Shown here: positions 39,655 to 49,821 of the stretch, piece after piece | Layout of the letters: each line of letters starts with the position of its first letter | Numbering within the stretch: position 1 is the first letter of the stretch | DNA from: Scleromitrula shiraiana | Taxonomy: Eukaryota; Ascomycota; Leotiomycetes; Helotiales; Sclerotiniaceae | Direction of reading: 5' to 3' | Length of the DNA: 64,000 bases | NCBI GenBank assembly: GCA_028455995.1 | Contig: JABELC010000003.1 | Span: forward strand, 620,001 to 684,000 | Made by a program: the position numbers and the translations under genes | Notes under the pieces: model-generated | Databases searched by the model: none | What the model saw: only the letters and a program-made list of their open reading frames with translations | What the model was told of the DNA's origin: nothing

Positions 39655-42419
39655 GATTTTTTGTATATATTATTAGTAGTATTAATATTAGATTAGTAAA
39701 TTCTTTATAATATAGACAAATCAATATTGATCATATAGTTATAATATGATTATTTATGTTGATTTTATAGTTTTTGTTTTTTATCGATTTAAAGATATAA
39801 AGTCTTATTTATTTTTCTTTTTTTGTTTTAGTAATCTTTTTATACATTAGAATTTCTAAATATATTTTTAAATTATATATTATATATATAAATAATTTGT
39901 TTTGTTTTTATAATATATTTTTTATTAATTAAATTGCTTTATATCTATAAATTTTATTATTTATTTTTTATAATTTTATTATTTAATTAGTAATAGTTTT
40001 TATTAATAAGTCTAATTTTTCTATATATACAAATATATCAAATATTAAAAATATTAGAATTAGTCTATTGGGATTTATTAAATTATTTATAGTCTTTATT
40101 ATTATTTATAATATTTATTTTTTTATAGAGTTAGATTGTTATAATTTGTTTTATAAAATTTTAAATGTTTATTGTATAATTTTATAATATTATTTAATTT
40201 TATTAATTAATTAATAAGATTTTATAAAAATTATCTTTATTTTGATTATTATAGTATTTATATATTTATTGAATTTTTTTATAATAAACTATATATTTAT
40301 ATTAATGATAATATAGTTTAAAAGTTTTATATAAGTATTAATCTATTTAAATTGAATTATATTTTAAATATATTTTATTAATAAATTATTTAAAAATATT
40401 GTTGTTTGGTATTTTATTGCTTTATTAAGTATATATAATATCGCTTTTTTATTAATATATATAATATTAATTATAATTATATAATTAAATTGAATATTAT
40501 TATTTTTATTATTGTTGATTTTGAATTTAAATCTTTTTAATAATTTATTATATATTTAATATTAATTGTAATATTTTGTTAATTTGTTGATTTTATTTTT
40601 GTTTATATTATTATAATTAGTTTATTTAAATATATTGCATAATCTATAAATAATTAAATAATCAAAATGTTTATATAAATATTATAATTCTATTTTTATA
40701 AAATAATAAATATTGTTTAAGATTATTAATTATACAAATATATTATAATTATATTTTTATAATAAAAAATTATGGCTATATTTCTATATAATGAAGAAAT
40801 ATTCGCTAGTTTTATCGTAAATAATCTAGTTTTTAATATTATTGAAAAATATATTGAATTTATTTATATTTATTAAATAAAGTAAAAATAATATATTTAT
40901 ATAAACAATATAAATCTTAATTTATCTAATCAATAATTCGATTTTGTATAATTTAATAAATTTTTTAACATCTTTTTTTCTAAATATAATTTTCGCGATT
41001 TTTGCTTTATTATAATTAATGATTAAATTATTTAGTTTTTATAATGCTTCAAATTACTATTTACTAATAATTAATATTATTATTACTTTTATATTAATTA
41101 TAATACTTTAAAACTTATTAGAATTATATTTACTATTTATAAAGAATACTTTAAAATTATATATAATTTATTTTAATATTATATTTCCATTAGCTTAATT
41201 ATTATTAAATAATTTTTTATATATTAATATATATTTAAATACTTTCTTTATAAATCCAATAATTATTTATAAATCATTAATTAAGCTATTTAATATATAA
41301 TATATTTTTAATATAGTTTCGTTTGAATATTCTATCTTTATACAAAATACCTTATAAATCTTTTCAATATCCTTTTTCTTTATTTTTCGTTTTTTTTTAT
41401 AATATATTAAAAATTATTTATATATATAATTATCATTTTTTTAATGACTTTTTCTTTATACTTTTTTTAAGTTTTTTTTTAACTTGATTTTAAATAGTTT
41501 ATAAAAAAATATTCTTCTTTTTTATATATTTAATATTGTTTTTTATAAATTGATTTAAAGCTTTTTTTATTATATTATTTTTGAATATTAGATTATAATT
41601 TAGATTAATCTCGATAATTATTATATTTTCTTTAATTATTATAATTATTTGCTTTATTATATTTATTATAATTAAAACTCTTATTTTAGTTTTATAAATT
41701 ATTTATGAATTTTTTTTTAATATAATATATATCGATATTATTGTTTTATGATTTATTATAGATCTAGATTATTTCTTTAATTTTTTAAATAAAATTAAAG
41801 ATATTTATAATTAATCAATAATATATTTAAATATATTATCTAATTTATTAATATAATAAAATTATTTTTTCATGAAAATATAATTGACTTTTTATATTAT
41901 TTAGTAGAGTTTTATATAATCGCTTTGTTTTTATAAGAAATAGTTTTAAGTATTATTTAAGTTTCTTTTTTTGATTTTCATTTATAATATTTTTTATTAT
42001 CAATTTTATTTATTTATTCATTATATTATAATAATATAGTTTTTTTTGATATTATATTTTGAATTTTGTAATTAGACTTTTTATTTTTTATAAAAATATA
42101 ATAAAATTCAATATATAATATTCAAATATTTTATTTTTAAGTATAGTTAAAAATGTTATTATTATAAGTTTATTTAGAATATCTATATATTATAGAGTTA
42201 ATTTGTATATAGCTAGTTTATAATCAAAATCATCATTTTCATTATTAAATTTCATCGCGTCATTATATATCTTATTTAAATTGATCTAATATTGAATTTT
42301 TGATATATAATATTAATAGCTTTTTTTTAATAATATCCTTAATCTTTATATTTATTTCTATATATATATGTTTTTTTATCTTTTTGCTTTTTTTTTTAAT
42401 TTTGTTCATATTAAAAATT

Positions 42420-42785
42420 ATGATTATTTTGATTATAATTATGGCTATTTTGATTATAATTATTTTGATCATTCTAAAATATATAATAATCTTGATTGAA
42501 TTGATTTTGATTAAATTGATTTCGATCATATTAATTTTGATTAGATTGAATCTAATCAAATTAAAATGTATAATTATTTTGATTATAATAATTTTTATTA
42601 TAATCATTTATATTATAATAATTTTGATTAAATTAATTTTAACTAAATTAATTTTAATTAAATTGATTTTAACTAAATTGATTTTGATTAAAATGACTTT
42701 GACTAGATTAAAGCATATAATTATTTTGATTATAATAATTTTTATTATAATTATTTTTATTTTGATAATTTTAATCATTATATAA
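42420..42785. repeat. Tandem ATTTTGATTAAATTG-type repeat inside L1
   Basis: Imperfect units of about 15-18 bp such as TTTTGATTAAATTGA and TTTTAACTAAATTGA, open in both orientations. On the minus strand they read as a repeating NLIKIN-like peptide. They look like a RIP-degraded minisatellite or low-complexity coding repeat near the 5' side of L1. The 111- and 161-codon frames here are products of the repeat. Confidence 0.6.
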
Positions 42786-44738
42786 TATATAATTATTAAA
42801 TAAAATTATATATTAAATAATATAACATATAAAATTATATATCATTATTATTAAAATAATTTTAAATAAATATTTAAAATCGACTTTTATTATAAATTAA
42901 ATATTTTTTAATAATTTATTAAAATGCCTTAATAAATTAATTACTATTTATATAATTGAAATATTTTATTTAATCTATTTTCTTTTTTTAATTTGTTTTT
43001 TTATATATTTTTTTTAATCTTATTTTTATTTTAAATCTTTTATTATTATTTTTATATTACCAAATCTAAATTCTATTAATTAATCTCTATAAATCTTTTT
43101 CAAATAAACCTTAATCCATTTAAAATATAATCTTATATATATCATATTTTATATTATATAAACTATTAATATAAATATATTAATATAAACATTATTTTTT
43201 TATAATATTTTTTTTATTATTATTAAATATTCTTTATTTAATATTTAAAATATCTCTATATTTATATTTTTAAATATTTTTTTAAAATCTATTTATAAAT
43301 CTATATTAATAAAAATCTTCAAATTATTAATTATATATTTATCGAATTTATATTTCAAATAATAATTTATTATATATAAATTTTTTATATTATATTCCTT
43401 ATATTTATTAATAAAATCTAAATTGCTTAAAAATAATTTATCAAATAAATTTTTATAATACCCTTTACTTTATTTAGATTTAAAATTTTAATTATATTTA
43501 AAATTATACATATTATTATTTTTTAATTATTGCTTTCTTTTAAAATCAAACATAAACCCTCCAAAAATATTATTTACTATATTTTTAAATAAAAAGACCT
43601 TTATTTATATTTAGAATATCAAAATTTATATTTATCTAAATATTTTTTATTAATATTATTCTCATAATAAATTTATACATATTAAATTTTTATTAAAATA
43701 TTTTAATAATATCTTTAATATTAATTAAAATTTTTTAATTTAATTAAATATCTATTTTAATCATCAAATTATTAATAACAATCCTAAATTTTGAATATTT
43801 ATATTTATTAAATTACTCTTCTTTTATAATTATCTAAAATTCATACTCATACTTATACTTTTCAACCTTCTTTTTTTCTTTATATCGCTTTTACCTACTA
43901 TACTACCTATAATATTATAATATAAAATAAAAAAATACTTATAATAATATTATATATTTATTTATTAAATAATATAATAATTATTATTAAATTTATTTCT
44001 ATCTAATTTTTTTATTATTATTAAACAAATATTTAATATTAAATCAGAAATTCGATCTAATAAAGCTTTAAATCAAATATAATTACCCAATTCAAAAAAT
44101 AAATCTAATATCAAATCAAAATTCGTTTTAATAAAATTTTTGAATTAAATATAATCATTCCGATTTATAAAATAAATATATAATAAATAAATTTATTATA
44201 AAATAAAAAAAAAAATAATTATAAAAAAATATAAAAATATAAAAAAAAAGTTATTAAAAATTTTATAAAAGTTTTTAAATAAAAATTCTTACATAAATAA
44301 CCTTATCATCATTTTTATAATTATAATAAAATAATTATTATTGCTAACATTTTTATTTATTAAAATATTTTCTTAAATAATATAACAAACATCCAAATAA
44401 TATAATATAATTTATATTCTTATCATTACTCTACTTATAATAAATATTTAAATTTTATAATTTTAAAATCAATTTAAAAACTATTTAATCTACAATAAAT
44501 ATTCAAATTTTATAATATCTAAACTAAAATTGAAAACTATTATTTTTACAATAAATATTTAAATATTATAAAGTTCAATTCTCTTTTTTATTAAAAAATT
44601 AAATAATCTATAAAACTTTTTATTATCAAAAATTATAAAAAAATTTTTATCAATAATAAATAAAAATATTTAAAATTTATCAAAATTAATATTATATATA
44701 AAATAAAAATTCTAATTTATAATATATATACTAATTAA

Positions 44739-44898
44739 TATTTATATAACTCCAAAAATATAAAACTATACAAATACAATATTAATCAATATTATATTAT
44801 TTGTTCAAAAAGTTCAAAAAGAGTATTATACGCCATTAAGGATATATATCTCCTCAACGAACACGTGATGTAAGGTCACGTGTTTGACTATACAGACA
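44739..44898 (-). repeat. L1 right LTR (5' LTR)
   Basis: The inner half has G-to-A changes (CTCCGGGGGTAT became CTCCAAAAATAT). The outer half, from about 44,800, is almost identical to the solo LTR and keeps both CACGTG hexamers. Followed by GTTTC. Confidence 0.9.
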
Positions 44899-44903
44899 GT
44901 TTC

Positions 44904-45445
44904 TTCTCTACAATATATAGATCAGAAAGTATTCATCTCCATGTTGGAGATAAGAAAGGGATGGTGTTAATTACCCGAGCTTCGCTACACCCACTAAAAA
45001 TACCCCGAATTTTTGGTAGATAAAGGAATGAACGATTTTTAACATACAAGTTGAACATCTACTATCTTGTATTCTAAACTTTAACCTTTTTTATATTAAT
45101 GATCAATGATTTTACTGGAATTCAGAGATTAATATTTCTATTAGAGTTTTCAAAGTATTCATTTTAGTGACTGTTGATTTGTAAATCCAATTTAGATGCA
45201 TGTATTGAATTGTTAGAACCCTGGTTGCTTTGTCCCACTAGTCCTAGTACATTCGACAGCTACATCAAATTGTCTACTATCTGTAAGAATATTCATTCAA
45301 TGAGAATTATTATTATATTACTTGAGATTAGGATAGAACATCTTAGAATTTGTGTACAATAACTATATAACTATTTCCTTGAACACTAGCGTATTGATGA
45401 TTGACATAAAAAAAAAGACAACAAGCGCCGGAGATACTACAGATC
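44904..45445. other. Spacer between L1 and inverted-repeat element
   Basis: Composition returns to normal at once after the L1 right end. A 62-codon frame at 45,174-45,362 shows no domain. No gene called. Confidence 0.5.
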
Positions 45446-45780
45446 TTACCCTACGGTATCACGTATTCAGGGAGCGAACCTGAATAGAATTCAATGACTT
45501 CCCTGAATGAACTTCAGGAAATCGGCCATTTTAGTGCCTGGGCACACTAAAACTTCAAACACCGACGTACTAAACTTGCAATTAACTAAAAGTTGAATTT
45601 CATATAGTGTAAAGTAGTCAAGTTTAAACTCAAGGATTAACCTCGGGTAAATTTCGGATAAACTTCGGCTAAAATTCATCGATATCTTGAAACTATACCT
45701 AAAATAGCCTCGTCGTCGATTTTACATTACAGGGTTATTCAATATAGATTCTTATTGGTTAACGATTTATCTAACCCTTT

Positions 45781-45902
45781 ATCAGATCTATATAAGTATG
45801 GCCTCAGGCCATAAGGCCGCAACCATTTCTATATAATCGCCGCAACCACTTCTATATAGTCGATTTTCTTTAGCTAACTTAAAGAATCAATAATTTTATC
45901 AT
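45781..45902 (-). repeat. L2-family LTR fragment, inverted
   Basis: On the minus strand it matches the L2 LTR: TTGATTCTTTAAGTTAGC, CGACTATATAGAA and GGCCTTATGGCCTGAGGCC are shared or nearly so. A segment of about 23 bp containing CTATATA and GGTTGCGGC is duplicated in tandem. I could not find a convincing 5-bp duplication, so the edges are approximate. Confidence 0.6.
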
Positions 45903-46084
45903 CTTAAAGAAGATGATTTTCTACAAGAAATTATGGAATTTGAAGATATATTTATATTACTTATTGATATATACTAATATTAGCTTGAGCATATTAATAA
46001 TAAAAGAAGTGCAGGGTCAGTCTTGGTATATTAGCTAAATTAGGAAATAATGAAGCATATTAACTATTAGTATATACTAATTTT

Positions 46085-46200
46085 GTATGCAAATGTAATT
46101 TTGTATGCAAATGTAAATAAGAATACACTAATTTTGTATGTAAACAAAAATGCACTAATTTTGTATGTAAACAAGAATGCACTAATTTTGTATGTAAACT
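46085..46200. repeat. 27-bp minisatellite ACTAATTTTGTATGTAAAC
   Basis: Three to four tandem copies of a unit containing ACTAATTTTGTATGTAAAC plus AAGAATGC, preceded by two shorter units with TTTTGTATGCAAATGTAA. Confidence 0.75.
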
Positions 46201-46479
46201 CCATATTAATCTAGTGCTAAGCAGTTATCCGAGGTAAACCCGAATATCTAAATTGAATTTGTATTAATAAATGATCACTCCCCGAAAATCAACTTATAGT
46301 GCAATTGAAATTTCAATTATAGTATGAAAATTTCCTTCCCTAAATGGTATTCAAGAAATCCCTGAATAGGTGATACCGTAGGGTTAATAACTCGGATTTT
46401 TGCAACTATATAAGCATCATCTTACTGTTATGGTTTTTTTTGTATTCCTTTAAGATTACCATTCAAAAAATCAATAATC

Positions 46480-47687
46480 ATGTCTTCTCAAAACAGTGAT
46501 CTTTCCGACAAGGTTGCTAAACTCAAGAGGGCATTCCGCAAGCACCACACCAATGGTGAATCGATTACCAAACAGGTTTCATTCGAAACACCGACGATGT
46601 TTAGAGGATCAGAATCAATCGCTCGATTGAATCGTAACTTCTATATGAGCGAGTTAGTGATAAGACGAATCATCATCACCTAGAATGTAACATGATAATC
46701 AAGATTAAATTGTTCCACAGTCAACTCGGCTCATAAACTATCACATTAACAGTCGGCACTGGCGATCGTCAAAAACTTTTTAACATCCACAAGTAGAAGG
46801 TAATTAAAGTCTTCAAGGTCTTTAGAATCATGTTTGAATCGCAAGGCTCTTGGTTGGAGAACGCAACTGGTACAGGTCACCTACCAGAGGACAATCCGCA
46901 GACATTTCAAGTCTTTGTCGGATGGCTCTAGAACAGTCATATCGAGTGCCAAGTATTGATTGAAGAAGATCCTGTGATATTATTGACGAATGTATACATC
47001 TTGGGGGACAAATACGATATACCGGGACTTCTCGGCTCCACTATGAACACCTTGGTGCAGTACACGTGGGTTACCAAGATAAATCTTGAACCTCAACATA
47101 TTTCAGATATCTACAAGGAGACAATTGGGTGGCATGGTTGTAGATTGAGATTATACGCAGTCCGAGATTTCTTGTACTGCCTCGAACGCAAAAATGCTTC
47201 TCAAATGCACAGTCAACAAAGCAGTCGACATTCAACTAACGCTCATAAACACAACGACACGCCATCTAATCAATCACCTAGTCTACTAAACAAGAAAATG
47301 TCTGCTGTTCAACAAGTTCCCAGAATAATGGAAATACCTGTTTTTCACCAAGACCCATGGAATATTTTTCCACCAACGCTCGCGCCCACGAACTCACAAC
47401 CGGCATCTGCAATTCCACTACATGCACGAAAACCACTACCACATCCCCACGAAACCTGGAGTAATAAAGAAATGGCTCAACTTCTTCAAGACCAAGATTT
47501 TAGTCTTGCTTTAAAGATGGTAGAGGAGATTCGAAGTCGGGGAAGTAGAGACGGAAAAAAAGCATGTCATCCTAGTTATAAGACTCATTGCGATTACCAT
47601 CAGCATGGAAAGAGGGAAGCTTGTCCATTCGGGCAAACTACCGAGTATATGAGCGGTGATTTTGTTGCGATTGGTCTTGCTTGGTGA
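46480..47687 (+). pseudogene. BTB-family gene, copy 2, with in-frame stops
   Basis: From about 46,737 one frame reads like a fungal BTB/POZ domain: TITLTVGTGDRQKLFNIHK, then FRIMFESQGSWLENATG, LPEDNPQTFQVFVGWL, and YILGDKYDIPGLL. It continues as a long tail to 47,687 that ends with CDYHQHGKREACPF. Three stops interrupt this single frame: TAA at 46,734, TAG at 46,794 and TAG at 46,929. BTB domains are dimerising adaptors, often for cullin-3 ligases. A 67-codon frame at 46,480 is probably the old first exon. The first two stops could come from CAA and CAG by C-to-T change. The 243-codon frame from 46,956 could still yield a truncated protein without the first half of the domain. Confidence 0.7.
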
Positions 47688-48499
47688 GTGGTTGTAATGT
47701 TTGATTGTGCTTACTGCTGAGGGAGTGGACTGTACTGGAGTTTAACGCAATGAGATCAGAGAGTGGACTGTTACGTTCATTATGGCAACTTCATTTTCAT
47801 CCACAAGTAGTATTATTTAGACAAACTAAATGATATATTTTCCGACTGTGCTACTGTAATTTGATATCAGATATATCTCACAGGTTTCTCCTCAAAATTC
47901 TGCCCAAACCTTTCTCTATTCTTGCCAAATGATCTAGGTAGTCCCTAAGCTAGATTCAAGGCAAATTAGTTTTACTTCAATCACGAGCGCGAGAAAAATG
48001 ATTAATGGATTCTTAAGAGAAGTGACTCGTTAAACTCAGGTTACATACGAAAAGCTATCTGTACGTGGAGATGCATTGATTGATCTCAAACAAAGATCCA
48101 TGCCCCATAAGTATGGAAAAGTGCTCTTACCAGCAAGTTTGAAACCTAACATCACCATTTGTGTGTTTCTTAGTCTCAGTGACCCAATGTTCATATACCC
48201 TTGAAGTTTCCCTCAAGTATCAGCAGATGTAGTCCTTACACTCCATTCCATTCCAACGGAAATCACTATTGCAACAGTTCGTTCAAATGATAGAAACAAC
48301 GTGGCACAGCACAACAGTAACCATGAATTTGAATATCTTGTCTCGTGTATCTTCCGGAGATGACTCTCGCCTCCTCTATAACATCCATTATTATCTCCTC
48401 ATGGCAGGTAAATATTTCATTCCAGTACTCGTGGATCTCTCTACGCTCACAAGAAATCGTTGAGCTGGCTGGCAGTCGGACTATTTTATAGTGTTCTCT
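47688..48499. other. Spacer between two BTB pseudogenes
   Basis: No gene supported. The 64-codon frame at 48,269 has no recognisable domain. Confidence 0.45.
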
Positions 48500-49238
48500 T
48501 CATGATCCCTCGTATTCATTGAAGGCTGAGAGGTCAAGACTTTGTAAGTCAAGACCTGGCAAGTTAAGACCTAGCAAGTCATTACGTAACAACTCAATAC
48601 CTAATGATCCATTAACTGCGTACTCAAAAGAGAAGAGGAATTCGATACCTGGAATTCTGATTTTCAAAACCTTCTTTGCCAAAATCTCGGCATGATACTC
48701 TCGAAGTGACGAGCCTGATGGAGTCAACTCCTAAGCCAATTTGCACCATGAGAATATTCTGGAATTGCGTTCCCAATCCCTTGCGCGGATGAAATCAAGT
48801 GCATACATTTCCAAGTTTATAATCCCATATTTGTTAGCCAAGCCATATATGCGAGTAGTTGTTTCGATTGGATATTCAAAGTCTTCGGCTTAAAGATCGA
48901 TCTTGCCTCGATATAACCAACCTAGAAAGATATTGAAGTAATAGGATCATCTTCGGGAAGAGTGCAGGATTACGAGACTGCTTCTTGGAAGGAACCATTA
49001 AACATTGCATCAAAAAATCTCACTTGCTTGCAGAGGAGGTCTCTGTGTACGACGAACCTTTGTTGGTTGGGAGCAATACCGACGGTTATATTGGCCATGT
49101 AAATACCGAGTTGTCTATTGAAAAGCATTAGAATTAACATATTGTATGATCGACTTAGATTGCATGAACTTACACTCCGAATGTTTGTAAGGTAGCTTTC
49201 TCAGCAGCTACTTTTCTTCCATCATTAGGAGATGACAT
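48500..49238 (-). pseudogene. BTB-family gene, copy 3, decayed
   Basis: Reading leftward from ATG 49,238, exon 1 (MSSPNDGRKVAAEKATLQTF) is followed by a clean 59-bp intron (49,115-49,173, donor GTAAGT, acceptor CAATAG). Exon 2 has a BTB-like domain: NITVGIAPNQQRFVVHRDLL, FFDAMFNGSFQEA, LPEDDP, FLGWLYRGKIDL and IYGLANKYGIINLEMYALDF. The domain is interrupted by a stop after QEAVS, a frameshift after PEDDP, a stop after KIDL and another after WCKLA. A leucine-rich tail follows to 48,500 (GIELLRNDLLGLNLPGLDLQ). Intact splice sites with a broken frame suggest recent inactivation. The cysteine/histidine tail motif of its relatives is absent. Confidence 0.72.
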
Positions 49239-49821
49239 GATTGCTTTTGATAGCAAGCTAAACTCGGTCGAGCTGTGAGATCACTCGAGAGATAGAAGAT
49301 ATTGATAAGGTTCAGAATGTTTTGGCGAGAATAAATTGACCCGGAAAAGGTTGAGACGAAGATGTTTCGTGGCATGACGAAGTCACAATCGAAAGAATTT
49401 ATAGACTCTATCTTAGACCTTTACAAATGATGCAGAGCACGGTCGAATCCATGCTATTAGGGTAGAACAAGACTAGCAATTGGTACATCACCCGTGTGGT
49501 AAGATTATTATTCGCGTACTGGGAGGTAAATAGTGTTCACTAGCACTAGATGATCGCCGGGCATGTTCATTCACTATATAAAGTGTACAAACCTTATTCT
49601 TTCCAACTCGATTTCTGGGTGAATATTTGTAGCTTGGACAGTTTAAATCAGTAGACTACCCCGCTGGTAGAACCCATACTATTAAAATACTCTTCTACCT
49701 TCAAGTTTTCCTCTTTTTGAACCCTGTATCTACTTCAGGAAAAGTCTCATATATTTATTTGTACAACATAAGAAAACATTATCTTACCTCCGACCTACAC
49801 ATCTCATACACATAACCCAAG
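49239..49821. other. Divergent intergenic region of BTB copies 3 and 4
   Basis: Shared upstream region for the minus-strand pseudogene and the + strand gene. The last 150 bases, pyrimidine- and CA-rich, look like the leader of the gene at 49,822. No gene seen. Confidence 0.45.

Larger units (their letters stand above)
17877..44898 (-). mobile_element. L1: outer Ty1/copia-type LTR element with nested insertions
   Basis: Bounded by 160-bp LTRs (17,877-18,036 and 44,739-44,898) with TG/CA-type ends, some now TA through RIP. Identical 5-bp flanks GTTTC lie at 17,872-17,876 and 44,899-44,903. Its own DNA is what remains after removing L2: about 18,037-20,311 and 39,660-44,738, some 7.7 kb with LTRs. 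On the minus strand at 19,308-19,361 a broken frame reads INDTLIIANK, matching the fungal copia reverse-transcriptase core in which DDTL is usual. The element therefore runs right to left, 5' LTR at 44.7 kb. All frames are destroyed and it cannot be active by itself. G+C is very low throughout. Confidence 0.88.
45449..46383. mobile_element. 935-bp inverted-repeat element, TTA target site
   Basis: Terminal inverted repeats of 25 bp differ at one site. The left end starts CCCTACGGTATCAC and continues to TATTCAGGGA; the right end is the complement. TTA flanks both sides (45,446-45,448 and 46,384-46,386), a 3-bp duplication of the kind made by PIF/Harbinger-type transposases. No transposase is encoded, so it is a non-autonomous element. 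It contains an L2-like LTR fragment and a 27-bp minisatellite. Base composition is moderate, so it escaped heavy RIP and may be younger or below the length or copy threshold. Confidence 0.78.

Noticed and set aside
19768..44740. Numerous I/K/N/F-rich frames in the A+T-rich block
   Set aside because: They are produced by the base composition. Only those with recognisable pol blocks or a clear position (gag start) were kept, as element remnants.
17877..44898. Starship-like or mitochondrial-DNA origin for the A+T-rich block
   Set aside because: No tyrosine recombinase or mitochondrial genes are visible, and the paired LTRs with 5-bp duplications explain the boundaries.
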